Positions 35,159 through 48,149 of a DNA stretch of 64,000 nucleotides are shown one piece after another (the first letter of the stretch is position 1; each line of letters begins with the position of its first letter). Source of the DNA: Rhizopus sp. PT2906 (taxonomy: Eukaryota > Mucoromycota > Mucoromycetes > Mucorales > Rhizopodaceae). The notes beneath the pieces are model-generated. The model had not been told where the DNA came from. It searched no databases and saw nothing but the letters and a program-made list of their open reading frames with translations. Made by a program: the position numbers and the translations under genes. The stretch is from positions 1 through 64,000 of the forward strand of contig JAMYHX010000016.1 of NCBI GenBank assembly GCA_025529335.1, read 5' to 3'.

Positions 35159-36815
35159 ATATATCTTTTAAATTGTATATATTTAATAAACTTTGCATTC
35201 AATCATCTTCCTTTAGGTCCCCCCCCCCTGCAGCTAAAAATACCCTTCCTTCTACCTGATTCGGGAAAAGAAGGGAATATAAGCCATCGCTTTTTGTTTT
35301 ACATCACTCAAAAACATTGTGTTTAAAGTTACCAAGGTTACCTTAAACATTCAAAACAAAATGCATGTAATCTGCAATCAATTTTTCCGTTGTGACCTTT
35401 CACAAAAATAGTTCTCTATCATACACACACACACATGCACACACATATCTTTGGTCAGATGCGCGTTGTATTATGGTCATATCCCTTTGTGTAATACCGA
35501 CCCGACAAAGCCCTTTTTTTTGTGTCAGAATCGTTTTTGCTTCCCGTAAGTGCCCATGGTTACAGTGCTGACAGCTACCATTAGCGGGAGTTAAATGTAC
35601 AATAGGCGGAATACTAAAAGCTCACTGATTCATGCCCCTTCACCATATCGTGTGTGCTTACAACAGGCACTTGCAAAAGCTAAGCAAAATGAAATAAGAG
35701 ATAATCCCTGATGATCATTATAAGCTGTGATATATCTTTTGACTCTTCCCTTTTGGTGCTTTTCTTTACATTTATTTTAATGATTGCAGTGATTTCAAAA
35801 GATAAGCTAGTCTTTCTCTCTTTTTTTTTTTTTAGCCCATGTTGTCATTTTCCCAAGACAAGCAGGCATGTTAATGATTACACAAAGGGGGAGGGAGAAC
35901 TAAGTACCTTCGGCTTTTGAAGTTCTTGCATAAATTTGAATGCGACTTTAGAGAATCCATATTCATTGATGACAATTCAATAGATTGATATTTAATCTAT
36001 GACCATAGTGTCTTGCACTTTATTCACAAATTATTCGCACACTGATAAAAAAATGACAATTTCAGACAACAAAACGAGACAACAATTAATAATAAAAGAA
36101 AGCCCATCAGAAGCAAAAGGATGAGATATAAAAGAAATAGTTAGTAAATCAGTTATTAAATTGATGTTAAATACTTATATTATAAAGAAGAGAGTTTATA
36201 AGAGAAAAAGAATAGACATTTAGAAGAGATTACCAATATCTCATCCAAAATGTATCCTGAGTTGGGCTGGCAATAACCAGCCAGGAAAGAGCAAGAAAAG
36301 AAAGAAAAAAGACAACAAGCAAGAGAAAAGAGGAGAGCAAGTGAGAGAGGAGCCAAAGGAGCGGAAGGGATTGAATGAGTATATGGAACCAAACTATCCC
36401 CAGCCAATGCTGGGTTAGTTTCGATGGGCAATCTATAGTACTACATATCAGTTTCTTACAAGAGTAAAGAATATAACATACCTTAGGGTTAGCTGAGGAA
36501 TAGCTGGCCTTAATTTAGTCTAAAGAAGAAGAAAAGCAAGTCAAGATTAGACTATTTATATAAAATCTCTAACAACTTTTCATTTTGTATAAAGTCTTGA
36601 CCGCATTTATCTTTTTTCAAAAAGACAGAATTCATTGCCTTTTTAATGATAAAGAAAGGATTGATAATCAACTAAAGTGTAATTGTTATAATTTCTCAAA
36701 ATGGTGCATATTCAAACAATTGGGCAAAGGTATAAAATACACGCTTTATTCAAAAATTAGCTTTACACATTGATAGAAAATAAAATTTGACAGTTTAGTC
36801 ATTGGATGATTTTGT
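35159..36815. other. Spacer with a C10 homopolymer and a doubtful spliced frame
   Basis: About 1.6 kb. It holds a C10 run (35219-35228), an AC run near 35424-35440 and an inconclusive two-exon minus-strand frame (36531-36180), described separately. No firm gene. Confidence 0.45.
36180..36519 (-). CDS. Doubtful two-exon hydrophobic frame
   Basis: A short minus-strand exon ends at a GTATGT donor and translates as KLRPAIPQLTLR. It joins in phase, after a TATAG acceptor at about 36431, to a frame with a strong hydrophobic segment (LSLALLFSLACCLFSFFSC). No start codon in phase was found upstream. It could be the remnant of a small membrane or secreted protein gene, or chance. Confidence 0.18.
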
Positions 36816-38928
36816 TTAAAAATACAAGCTGGTGTTCTCTGATGCAAACATGTTTTGAAAATAGGAATTGATATCATTCAAGAACGTTGCTTCTATCTCT
36901 GGTAGACTCGCTCTTTCATCATCTGTAAATAAAAAGCAAGTGATGTCATCTGTCGGCTCATGTACAGTGAAGTGTTTTTGGAAGATGTCACTTGGCTTGT
37001 TCTTTAAAAAGTCCTTTAGCATCTTTTGAATAGATCGCATGGGTGTCCAATGTCTCCAGATACTCTTTTTCGAGATGCAATAGGCACGATTCAAATGATC
37101 CAGAACCTTTTCTTGTTCATTGGATAAAAGATAGTTATAGATGAAGATCTGTGCAACTGTTTCTAAAGTAATTGCCATTAAGCCTATAGGCAGCATATCC
37201 AACATTTCTTCACTCTCCACCTGACAGCTTTGTTGAATAAACTGATCCAGGTTGTGGGTCAGAGTATAAGATATAGGTAGGGCGCATTGTAAAAGACGCA
37301 CTATGTTTTGATCATTCAGGTCTAGTTCTTTCACAGTCTCCAACTGTAGTCCCGTGTTTTTGGACTTGATAAAGTTGAAATGAATACGATAGAGTTGGTG
37401 CGTTGTCTCGATCATAAACAGTTGCCTGGGCGTCCATTGATGCTTTTCCTGTTCGATAAAGATGGAAAAGTCATTCAAAACCAGTTGAATTTTGTACTTT
37501 ATCGTCCCCTCATCGTCATGGTGAAATAAGGATAACGCCAGGTTTCTATCAGACTTTGTTACGGAAAGGCCAAAGACGTTGTCTTTAGTGGTGGGTAGGC
37601 ATATGGCTATTTTTGAACTAAAGTAGTTGATAACCATGCCCACATGAAAAGATTCTATAAAGTAAGCTCTTGTTGTTGGTCCATGATTGTTATTGATTAG
37701 ATCATACTGATAAGATGCTGAGGTGCTTGCTGTTGCTGGAGGAAATGGCTGTTTGTGGAACAGAAGTCGCTCTCTGACATGAAATCCCACTAGATATATA
37801 TTGATTAGTTTACTATAGTTGCTCTTTTATGATCTTACATTCTAAGCATCCATGAGATGTGGCACTGAAGGCAGTCCAGTAGGTAGTTACTAACTGCTCT
37901 CGGTCGATCAGGTCCATAGATGCGCACATGCCTTGATCATCAAACACGCCCAGTTCAGCAGCTATCATGTACGAAAGTGAAAGCATGGTCATTCCATGCT
38001 TGGAATATCCTAGACTGATTTCATACAGACTTAATAAAACAATGGCTTGATAGTTGCCCAGGGAGATTTGTCTGCTGGCATAGACTTGTTCATATAGTAT
38101 GTACGCATAGTCCAAGAACGGGTTTCTTTTCGCTGTGCACTGATGAAGGGTGAATGGTTTTCCTTCTAGGATGTGTTGTCCTACACTGATGGTAGTACCA
38201 TAGATAACAGACAGCAACAGTGGTTCAGCTGAATCTTTCCAATATCTTTCTAACAAGCGAGTCTTGTTGATTAAGATACAATGGGGATTTGACTGAAAAA
38301 AAAAGTGGATCAGCTTCATGGCCTGATCAGTCGGTATAGAGTTTAATGGTGTGGTGTTATTATGTACATGATTGGTAAAGAAAAATTGATCGGTGTCAGG
38401 TTCTTTTGTGAATGCAGATATTGCGAGTTCAGGATCAAAGTAGCTTTTGAACTCGAGTAACTGGCATGATCGTTTGATAGTTAGATGTATCACGTTGGAA
38501 ACGATGAGGGAATTGTGTTGCCTTAGGTTCTTTATCTTTAGCTTTAGTCGTGGATTATGATGGCATATCTTGTTTCTGAGAAAGTCACCCTTTTCGATAA
38601 ATATTCGATATATCTTTTCAATGTCTATGATCAGTGGATCTTTCCTTGTCAATGTTTTTGAATCAGGAGGTATCTGCTCAAATATAAATTCCCTACAGGT
38701 CATCGCAGTGACCGTTAGATTATCTTGGTTCCTTTGGAACACAGAATTTTTCGGTGGCCGCCCAAATGTTCTTGGTTTTGGATAGACACAATTGTTTTCC
38801 CTAGAGTTTCGAATACATCGAGTGCAGTAAGGCAATTGTGCGTCGCATTTAGTCTTTTTTATACGGCAAGGCATACAGCTTATTTTTCTTGTCTTCTTGT
38901 TCCCATTTTCATTATTGGCTTTGCTCAT
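36816..38928 (-). CDS. Zn2Cys6 fungal transcription factor
   Basis: Two exons, 38928-37839 and 37789-36816, joined in phase (687 residues). The N-terminal Zn2Cys6 cluster reads CMPCRIKKTKCD then YCTRCIRNSRENNC, with six cysteines in the usual spacing and a following basic linker (RTFGRPPK). The middle region (ILYEQVYASRQISLGNYQAI, VTTYWTAFSATSHGCLELG) fits the fungal-specific transcription factor domain. It is a nuclear DNA-binding regulator of unknown targets; no metabolic cluster lies beside it. Confidence 0.9.
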
Positions 38929-40090
38929 TCCCTACTGTTTTCTTCTTGGGGAGAAAAAGAATAACTAGCAAGAGAAAGAAAAGAAGGGGGACACAAATCA
39001 TTCATTTACTAATTTGGACAAAGCGGACTATCAATTTAGTCTAATGAAAAGGTAACATCTCTTTGTGTTGGAGGGAATAAGCGAAATGAACTACATCTTG
39101 ATGATATCGCTATTCCCATCTCCCGCGCCTTTGAACTCTTTCAAGCTCAGCCCAGTCGAAAACATGATATGAATCAAAATAGAATGACTCGACTTCCTCA
39201 GGTACATTTACTGACAAAGAACATGTAATCATCCAAATCATTTTTCATTTGGTAAATTTATCGACTCAAAGCATTATGTCTATCGTAAGCAAGTAGACCG
39301 CGGCAATTCTTTTTTCCCATTTGATTCCCAAAAGAGGCGTGTCCATTTACTAATCATCTGCCATTAGTATCTCAAGTAAATCAAGGTCATTGTTATCTTC
39401 AAATTCAAAATGCGCTTTTGATTGATATTTAAATATTACAATGGCAAATTGACAGACAGGGGAAACCAACATGCTTCTTAAGCATGCTTGATATATATAT
39501 ATATATATATATATATTCATATGAATTATAGTGAAGCCATCAAATCCTTGTATCAAAAACATGATGAATGTATGTTGAAATATCTTCATTTCCCCTTTGT
39601 AATTTCTAGAGAGAGAAAAAGTGCTTATTGAAGTCTACTCAAGCCAATTTTTGCTGTTGTCATTATTCAACAGGAATAGATTCACCTTTGGATAGCTAGT
39701 GTCAATATAAGGCAAAGAACACTGAAGAGTATTGCCTTTTGTAGGAGACGTTTTTTCATAATGTGCATCAAGACAGTCTAGTAGCACTACTGGGCATTCT
39801 TTGGGAGCTGCAAACACTATTTTCGCAGCAGAATAACCTTAGTGATAACTCTTTTGAGCCTTTCATATTACAAGGGTGAAGCTCGGACTAATGTGAAGGA
39901 TGTTGTTGACACATGGCTAACCGAAAAGAAAACGAAATCAACCACTTGTTTTTGAATACCGCTTAGTACGCGCGCGACCTTCAACTTACGTCATCATGGC
40001 TGGATTCGGCCGCTAGCTGAGAAAAGAAGTGAAAAAAGACGCGCAATCCGCTTTTCGTAACCATTTTACACCTTTATAAAAAGAATCATC
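38929..40090. promoter_or_regulatory. Divergent spacer between the Zn2Cys6 factor and RPN9
   Basis: 1.16 kb with no gene. It contains an AT dinucleotide run at about 39490-39516 next to the partial palindrome AAGCATGCTT. Two minus-strand frames of 60-80 codons look non-coding. A TATAAAAAG word lies about 15 bp before the RPN9 ATG. Confidence 0.4.
39490..39516. repeat. AT microsatellite
   Basis: About 13 AT units in tandem inside the intergenic spacer. Confidence 0.85.
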
Positions 40091-41410
40091 ATGGCACAAC
40101 ACATGGAAGTTGACTTTGACGTACCCAAGTTTCTTGCTGAGACAAGACAAAAGGCACCTTCTCACTTACAACATTTTTTTTCGACCTTTGAAGATTACTA
40201 TGAGAGAAAGTAAGATAACTTGGGCTTGGCAGATAGATTGGATACTAACTTACTCTCCCCCTCAACTCAGACTGTGGCATCAACTCACTTTAAAGATCCT
40301 CGAATTCTTCAAAGAACCTGAATCAGATTCGTTCAAGATTCCAGTTTTTCAACAATTTGTTGCCGAGTGGGAAGACAAAATCAATAAACTCTCTCTTGTT
40401 ACCATTGCAAGACAGGCAGCTACTCAGTTTTCAGGTAAGTGAAGTTTTTCTTGTACGTTCATGATCTAAAGATGCATAGATTTGAATGAATCTGCCGAGT
40501 TTATGAGAGAAATTGTAAAGAAAGTAGACACACCTGAAACTCAAGATGTTTACGTGCTTGCATCCATGGAAGTTGCCCACTATTTATTAAAGACCAGTCA
40601 AGTTGAATCAGTAAAGAAGACCATTGATGAATCAGAAAAGATCTTGGACAAGTTTGATAGTGTAGAAACGAGCATTTACGCCAGCTTTTATCGTGTGAGC
40701 GCAGAGTATTATAAAGGACAAGCAAATTACGCACAGTATTACAAGAACGCGTTGCTGTATTTATCTTGCATTGACATTCAAGAGTTGACTGTGATGGAAC
40801 GAATGGAAAGAGCATATGACCTGTCACTCTCTGCCCTGTTAGGAGAGATGATTTATAACTTTGGTGAATTGGTAAGGTTAGAAAATGATGTACAAAACAA
40901 TTGCTGGATTTTAAACAAATGACTTAGTTGATGCATCCTATTCTTGACTCACTTTCTGGAACTGAACATGACTGGCTTCGATCTCTGTTATTTGCCTTCA
41001 ACGCTGGTGACATTGGAAAATTTGAAGCCTTGGCCCCTCATTTCCCCAAGCAACCTTTACTTGAACAAAACAAGGCTGCCCTTCGTCGAAAGATTTGCTT
41101 GATGTCATTGATTGAAGCAGTGTTCATTCGCTCAACAGATAACCGTTCAATTCCCTTTTCAGAAATTGCTGCAGAAACTCGTCTTTCGTTGGACGAAGTA
41201 GAACATCTTGTCATGAAGGCATTATCCTTAAACTTGATCCGTGGATCCATTGATCAAGTAGATCAAATTGTGGTTGTCACTTGGGTGCAACCACGCGTCC
41301 TAGACAAAGAACAAATTGACGGAATGAGACGTAGACTTGAGGAATGGGATAACCAGGTTAAAAGAATCAGTGCGTTTGTTGGTGAACAAGGTGGCGAAGT
41401 GTTTGCTTAA
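40091..41410 (+). CDS. RPN9: 26S proteasome regulatory subunit Rpn9 (PSMD13)
   Basis: Four exons: 40091-40209, 40271-40434, 40480-40871 and 40928-41410 (385 residues, the usual length). Rpn9 is a PCI-domain subunit of the 19S lid that helps position Rpn11. Sequence hallmarks: LWHQLTLKILEFF near the N-terminus, helical repeats (YASFYRVSAEYYKGQANYAQ), and a PCI winged-helix (IPFSEIAAETRLSLDEVEHL, VMKALSLNLIRGSIDQV, VTWVQPRVL). All junctions are GT/AG and in phase. Confidence 0.96.
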
Positions 41411-41572
41411 TAAAACATTTACAATAAATGACACATCAAATTATCCGATAGTCCACTGAACGGAATTTTTAACTCATGAAGAACAAGTCATTTTCATAAT
41501 ACTATTTAATTTAACAGTAGTTCTGTAAAGAATTTTTGTCTTTTTTCTTTACAAAAAAAAAAAAACAAAAAT

Positions 41573-44371
41573 ATGAAGCCATTGTACATTCTTTCAGTAT
41601 CTGTAGTTACCGTCTTGTATCAGATGAGCACAGCTCATGCAGCAAGTGTGGCCGAACTAGAGGACGCTGATTCATATACGCATAAAATACTAGTTGCAAA
41701 TAAACTAAATAGAATTAAAGATCATTCAGTCAACAGGCACGGCGCAGTGGCTCTGCGTTCATGGGATGAAGCATACGAAAAGGCAACAGCTCTCGTTCAA
41801 CAAATGTCACTCGAACAAAAAGTGAATATTACTACTGGAATAGGATGGGAAGCAGGTCCATGCGTTGGAAATACAGGAAGAACGACCAATCCAGATTTCC
41901 CTGAACTTTGCTTACAAGATTCCCCTTTGGGCGTTCGATTCGCAGACGGTATAAGCTCAGGTGTGGCGGGAATTAATGCAGCTGCGTCGTTTGATAAAGA
42001 GGCGATCAGAAAGCGTGGTGAATATATGGGAGCAGAATTCCGCGCGAAGGGTGCTCATGCCCAACTTGGGCCATCGATGAACATGTTGCGATGTCCTACA
42101 GGCGGAAGAAATTGGGAAGCCTTTGGCGAAGATCCTTATTTGGTCGGAGTGGCTTCCGCTGAGACCATTGTTGGTATTCAAAGCCAGGGCGTAGTAAGTA
42201 TAGTCTATGATATATCATGTCATATTTCATATATCTGATGTATGCATTGATTAGATGGCTGTCGCTAAGCATTTACTTGGTAATGAACAAGAAACCAATA
42301 GAAATAACGTAAGTTGTATCGTGTATAAAAAAAAAAGAGAGGTGAAGTTCATAACACTGCGTATAGCATTCTGCATACATTGATGAACGAACAATTCATG
42401 AAGTTTATCTGTGGCCGTTTGCTCGAGCGGTTGAAGCAGGGGTTGCTTCAGTCATGTGTGCATATAACAAAATCAACGGTGTTTATGCTTGTGAAAACGA
42501 CTATACTATCAACAAGCTCCTAAAGGGGGAGCTTGGGTTCCGTGGGTATGTTCAAAGTGACTGGTCTGCAACGCATTCGACTGTAGATAGTGCAAACCAT
42601 GGTTTAGATATGACCATGCCAGGTAAATACAGCAAAGTCTTTATCGCTCACATACAGGACGGCCGTTAACTTGTCTCATTATTACAAAGGCGATATTTCC
42701 TTCCATTCAAGAGATTCTTACTTTGGCGCCAATTTAACAAAGGCTGTACGTGCTGGACATGTTAGTGAAGCTAGAATAACTGATATGGCAACAAGAATCG
42801 TTGCTGCTTGGTATAAGGTAAGCTATTTGGCTTTTATCTCCTCATCCCTTTTTACTCATTGCATTTTTTGATTATAGGTTGGACAAGACAAGGTAGGGGA
42901 AATAAGCAGAGAAGCAAATATCATAAGCTAACCTTTCAATTTAAAAGAATTTCCCAGAAGTCAACTTTGACAGCTTTAGACCAAAAAATGATAAACATGT
43001 AAATGTTCAAGGCGACCACAAGATAGCTATTAGACAGATGGGTGCTGCTTCAACTGTTTTGTTAAAGAACAAAGACTATATTTTGCCGTTGAGAGAAGCA
43101 AGCATTAAAAAGATTGCAATCATAGGCTCAGATGCAGGCCCAAACCCTGAGTAAATGCATATTTAATTCATTTTTATGCACTAGCTGATCTCATTAAAAT
43201 AGCGAGTTAAACTGTGAAGATCACGGTTGTAACAAAGGCACCTTAGCACAAGGATGGGGTTCTGGTACAGCCAACTACCCTTACTTAATCACGGTAACTT
43301 CTTTTTTTCTGCATGTTGTGATCATGTCTTCTTATATTTATGTATAGCCTTCAGAAGGAATTCGTAACAGGGCCGGAAATAACATTGAAATTATAGAGTA
43401 CTTGAAAGACGATAATTATGACCTTGCATCAAAAGTAGCAGCATCAGCAGATATTGCCATTGTATTTGTCAACGCAAACTCTGGAGAGGAATTTATTACA
43501 GTAGAAGGAAATAAAGGGGATCGTAAGCATCTTCGATTATGGAATGACGGCGATGGGCTTGTAAAGAAAAAGAGAAATAGACAAACAACCGTATTCACCA
43601 ATTCCATATAGATTCATGCTGTAGCAGGTGCCAATCCAAACACGATCGTTGTCGTCCACTCTGTTGGCCCTATTCTGATGCCTTGGGTAATGAATTCTAA
43701 TATAAAGGCAATTGTTTGGCCGGGATTACCTGGACAAGAATCTGGCAATTCCTTGGCAGATGTATTATTTGGAGATGTTAACCCATCCGCAAGACTACCA
43801 TACACAATAGCCAAAGAGGCATATCATTACCCTGCCAATGTCAGTCAACAGATGGAGGTAAGAAAGCATACATCTTGAAGCTTTTCACACAACTAAAAGC
43901 ATTGCTATTTAGTTTAAATACTCAGAGGGAATATATATCGGATATCGATGGTTTGAAAAAGAAAAGATTGAACCCCTCTTTGAGTTTGGTTACGGAATGT
44001 CTTACACCACGTTTGAATATACAGAAATGAAGATTGATCATATCAGAGGAAGTCAACAGAACCCAGATAATCTTGAAGTGACAGTGCATGTGAAAATCAG
44101 GAACACTGGTCGCTTTGATGGAGCAGAGGTTGCTCAACTTTACTTGACCTTCCCAAAAGTTGCACAGGAACCACCAAAGATTCTGCGAGGCTTTGAAAAG
44201 ATATATCTTACTATTGGAGAAGAAAAGGAGGTTACGTTTACTTTGAAGAAGAACGAACTTAGTTATTATGATACAAAGTATCATGAGTGGGCTGTTCCAA
44301 AGGGAGAATTCATCGTTCATCTTGGATCCAGTAGCAAAGCTATCAGAGGAACGAGTAGCTTTACTTTATAG
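41573..44371 (+). CDS. Secreted GH3 beta-glucosidase
   Basis: Ten exons: 41573-42193, 42255-42308, 42367-42622, 42690-42817, 42878-42892, 42948-43150, 43203-43293, 43348-43560, 43612-43857 and 43913-44371 (761 residues). A signal peptide is visible (LYILSVSVVTVLYQMSTAHA). The GH3 N-terminal barrel has GPSMNMLRCPTGGRNWEAFG, KHLLGNEQE and the nucleophile Asp in GYVQSDWSATHST (about residue 290). The C-terminal sandwich has the acid/base Glu region ANSGEEFITVEGN, and a fibronectin III-like domain closes the protein (GYGMSYTTFEY). It releases glucose from cellobiose and other beta-glucosides outside the cell. The 15-nt fifth exon encodes only VGQDK. No inactivating change is seen. Confidence 0.95.
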
Positions 44372-44764
44372 AAATGACTTTCAAATAAAAGAATACCAGA
44401 ATTTCAATTCAATACTACATTTTTTTTACTTTATCATACAGTGAAAGACAATGAGTTTGAGAATGTTGATATGATAAAAATGACCTGATTGACAATGCTA
44501 ATAACAAAGTAACTTGATAAATCCAAATGACGATATTTAACACAGTCCTCGCTTTAGACTGTTGTTAATTCAAAAATATTGTTATTCGATCCTATGGCAT
44601 CATTGTAAGCCAATCTCAGTGTGGGACAAGCCAACTGCTTTACGTCATCGTCTCGGTGTCCCTGCGGACATTGAATGCTATGCAAATGTGCAGTACAATA
44701 ACCAAACCCAATTGTTCATGCGTTTCTTTGTGCACCTTGTGTTTGGCTTTTTATATTCTTCCAA
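44372..44764. other. Intergenic region
   Basis: 393 bp between two genes on the same strand. No coding signal beyond short frames; the promoter of the OTU gene is presumably here. Confidence 0.4.
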
Positions 44765-45943
44765 ATGTCAACAGTAGAAGAGAATCTTACCCTTGATGAA
44801 CTGCTAGAAAGACACAAAGAAGAACAAAAGCAGCTTACAAGCAAGATCATTGCCTTGCGCAAATCTGCTCCGAAAAGTGACAAGAGAAAAAAGAGAGAAA
44901 TAAACTCTCGTATAGCAGACTTGGAGTATGACCTGAAATTAAAGCATGAGGAAGAGGTTCGAGCCTTTAAAGCGAAAGAATCGGGATTAGATCCTAGTGA
45001 TCAACAAGTACGTTCACTCTGACTTAAATCGATGAGTAAAAGTAACTGATCGATCATGTAGAATGAGCTGGACGATGGTATATCTTTAGACCGCTTAAAT
45101 GAACTTACGTTGCAAGATAATGACCAACTAAAGACGCAGGATGCGACACAGCAACCAAAGGCTAAGAAAATGAATAAAGCAAAATTAAGAATAGAAAAGC
45201 GAAATGCAGAGATGGAGAGATTGCGTGAAGAAGCTGAGCAAGAAGCAGCTAATCAAGTAGATCAAGGTGCTATAGAAGCCGACGCTATTAGAGAATTAGT
45301 AATTCCAATGAACCTAAGAGTTAAACAGATTACAGCAGACGGTCACTGGTAATGGAATATGTAAAGTTTGAAACAAAAACACTGCTTATTAACTTGATAC
45401 ATCATCAGTTTATATAATGCCTTTGCAGATCAATTAAAACAAAGATATAATGAAGAGGTAAATATGACTTAATGATAGACTTTTACGCTTGTCTAATGCT
45501 TTCTTAGACTTCATACAAGGATCTTAGAAAACTTGCAGCAGATTATATGCGTAATCATGCCGACGATTTTATGCCCTTTTTGTATCTCGAAGACGGTGAT
45601 TTTGAAAAATATTGCAATGATATCGAGAATACAGCACGTTGGGGAGGTCAATTAGAGGTATCATATCATCATCTGATATACGTATATATCGGATAACTAA
45701 CAAGAATGCTCCTTAGATTTTAGCTTTGGCAAAAGCAAGAAAAGTCCCTGTGGATATCGTTCAGACAGGTGCACCTATACTAAAGATATGTGATGATGAA
45801 TATCCAGATAAACCGCCTGTCAAATTAGCGTAAGTTTTTTTAGGGATTTCAAATAGCAAGCGTTAACGTATTGTACTTGATATAGATATCATAAGCACTT
45901 GTATTCCCTAGGTGCGCACTATAATTCTCTTGTGGATTTGTAA
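44765..45943 (+). CDS. OTU-domain deubiquitinase, OTUD6 type
   Basis: Six exons: 44765-45007, 45062-45348, 45409-45457, 45508-45657, 45717-45829 and 45886-45943 (299 residues). The N-terminal coiled coil (LTLDELLERHKEEQKQLTSK) and Lys-rich linker (AKKMNKAKLRIEKRNAEMER) match OTUD6A/B. The OTU catalytic centre is ADGHCLYNAFADQL with Cys at about residue 177. The Cys codon is split TG/T by the second intron. The catalytic His lies in HLYSLGAHYNSLVDL at the extreme C-terminus. It cleaves ubiquitin chains; OTUD6B is linked to translation and proteasome control. Confidence 0.93.
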
Positions 45944-46324
45944 GATCATAAAGGAATAAACCAACTATACTTTTATATTTGACAAGCTTCTTATTTACTG
46001 AATGGGATAAGCTCATAAATGTTTGCGAGAGTAATTGAGTTATGATTTTTTTAAACGTGGTAAAAAAAAAAAGGGTCTATGGTTTATTAAAGTTGCATAT
46101 ACAAAAGGAAGGGAATGTGTATGTTTTCTATTCGAAGTGATGCTTGTTCTTAAAGATGAGCTGTTCCAAAGTCTCTGGCTATCTGCCTAGCAGGACCTCT
46201 ATGCCATCAGTTATAAAAAGATGTCTTGCGTCATAAATGACCTTCTTCGTAAACAAATTAGATATATCAACATGAGAAAAGAACCCAGTGTTCATATAGA
46301 GTTTGTATTTTTCAGGGCTTGCTG
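45944..46324. other. Intergenic region
   Basis: 3' flank of the OTU gene and of the decayed NmrA-like gene. No gene is seen. Confidence 0.4.
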
Positions 46325-47105
46325 GCCCTTTTTAACTGAGCAGATGATCCATTGCACGCGTAAAGATGTCAACGCGTTGGTTTCCTGTGGCGATATCACC
46401 ATTCAATTCATAGACAGCATCTCTGTGTTTTTCAATATCCTCTGTCAACACCACAGCAGCTACAGCAGCAATATCATCAGGAGAGGTCCAGCCCAAGGAT
46501 CCATCAGCATCGGTAGTATCAATGACGGTATCGTTTTTAGGGTATTCGAGGTACATCATATTTGACATAAAGTTACCAGGGCGTAAAGCAACGAAGCTTC
46601 CATAATTAGGGATATCCAGGATACCTTGTTCGGCGCTTCGATGAGCATAACTAACAGACGCCATTCTTCATGGTGCATCAGCAATAAGACTAGAGATATC
46701 GACCACTTGACGAACACCAGCTTCATATGCATAAGTAGCGATGGTTATCTTGATATCGACACATGTATTAAAGCCCATCATCAAAAGAAACAGCCTTGTA
46801 TGACCCTTAGCACCTTCCCTGAGAGGAATAAGATCGTTGTAGTCTCATTAAATGACTTTTAAAAGGGAATTGTTTCAGAAGAGAACGTTAACCTTGTCAG
46901 AACTACGTGAGAACAGAATGACAAGGACATTCTTTGCGAATAATTCACGGACAAGAGCAGCTCCAACAATATCAGTGCCACCAAGGATCCAAGAAAAAAA
47001 TACAAGCCAACTGAGGAGCCCTGGAAGGATAATCACACCCTTTGCCTTCATTTTGCCAATGTTACTATCTATTAGCTCAAATGTGGATCTGTATTGTTTC
47101 TCCAT
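46325..47105 (-). pseudogene. Decayed NmrA-like NAD(P)-binding protein gene
   Basis: Three minus-strand blocks follow the order of an NmrA/NAD(P)H-binding oxidoreductase. First, a Rossmann start ILGGTDIVGAALVRELF (about 46990). Second, a middle frame, TIATYAYEAGVRQVVDISSL (about 46720). Third, YGSFVALRPGNFMSNMMYLE with DIAAVAAVVL (46664-46332). An in-frame TGA lies between the second and third blocks where RMASVSYAHRSAEQG follows, and a frame change separates the first from the second. No intron removes these cleanly. The original protein was a soluble redox-sensing or reductase-like protein. Confidence 0.65.
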
Positions 47106-48075
47106 TTGTGTTGGTCACCGAGGCTTGTAGTAATACTTTTCAAAAGAGAGCATTTCTGAATCAAAATGAAGGAATGTCTTTAAACTTATGACTACATTCG
47201 AGATAAAAATGGTGTCAACAACGATTTGCTGTAGGAGCAACTGACAGCCAAAATGCCATATGTCTGCACAAGAATTTCCATAACGGATGATCAGCAACAT
47301 ATTAAGCCACGCTATTTTAAGTTAAAGTGGTTACCAAAAAAAGACGCTTAGTGTAAACAAATATATGCCTCCCTTGTTTTTTTTGTCTCTTTTAGAAAAG
47401 GGTCATTTGATTGTCTTTGAACATTTCGTTTACTATGCAAATATAATAGTTTATGTAACCTGACAATTATTATAATGATCTGTTTTTCTATAAAAAGAAA
47501 ACAGGGTTAAATCTATATGTTTCACATTTTCCCCCAATGTTAAATCAAGAGTGGGGTAAAGTATGGTAACTTTATTCCCGCATATTGGGAATATATATGA
47601 GGTATTTAACTCCTTGATCAGATTAATGAAATAATAAGGATAAATGCTGTACAAATTACTATCATGACAGAGTTCAATGTAGCTGAAAATGAATTGGAGA
47701 CACAAGGTCTATCCTTATTATTTTCTCTTCATCATTTTCAATGATCGGGTATATTTTCACACTGAAAATAGGTTCGTCTGCTTTTATGATGTAAGTCCTT
47801 GCTATGGGCTCTAGAAGGTGGGCTGCTCTCACGATGAATCATGTCAAGTTCTCAGGAGTGTTTATTCTCGAATTTTGGGCTTCGTCGGGAGGAACCGCGA
47901 GGCTGTCAAAACGTCTTTAATGGGCACGCCAGCTACGAAGCAACTCTCATCTACACGCTCCTTTTTTTTGGAATTAGAAATGCTTTCACCTTTCTTCGGT
48001 TAATCCTATTAATGTCAAAATTTGTATTGAACATATTTGAATGATTAGCTCTGCTATTATTCAATTTAAAATGGG
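47106..48075. other. Intergenic stretch
   Basis: AT-rich, no supported gene. Two overlapping plus-strand frames at 47818-48044 have no recognisable domain. Confidence 0.4.
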
Positions 48076-48149
48076 TCTGTGCTACAACACTATGCATTTA
48101 GTCTACTATAGTACGCATCAGATTCTTTGACACCATTATTGTAGCAATC

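Noticed and set aside
46221..46862. Plus-strand frames in the NmrA-like region
   Set aside because: They are opposite-strand shadows of the decayed minus-strand gene.
47818..48044. Two overlapping plus-strand frames upstream of the Tc1/mariner fragment
   Set aside because: I tried to read them as the N-terminal part of the transposase but found no helix-turn-helix or DDE motif, and the strand is opposite to the fragment.
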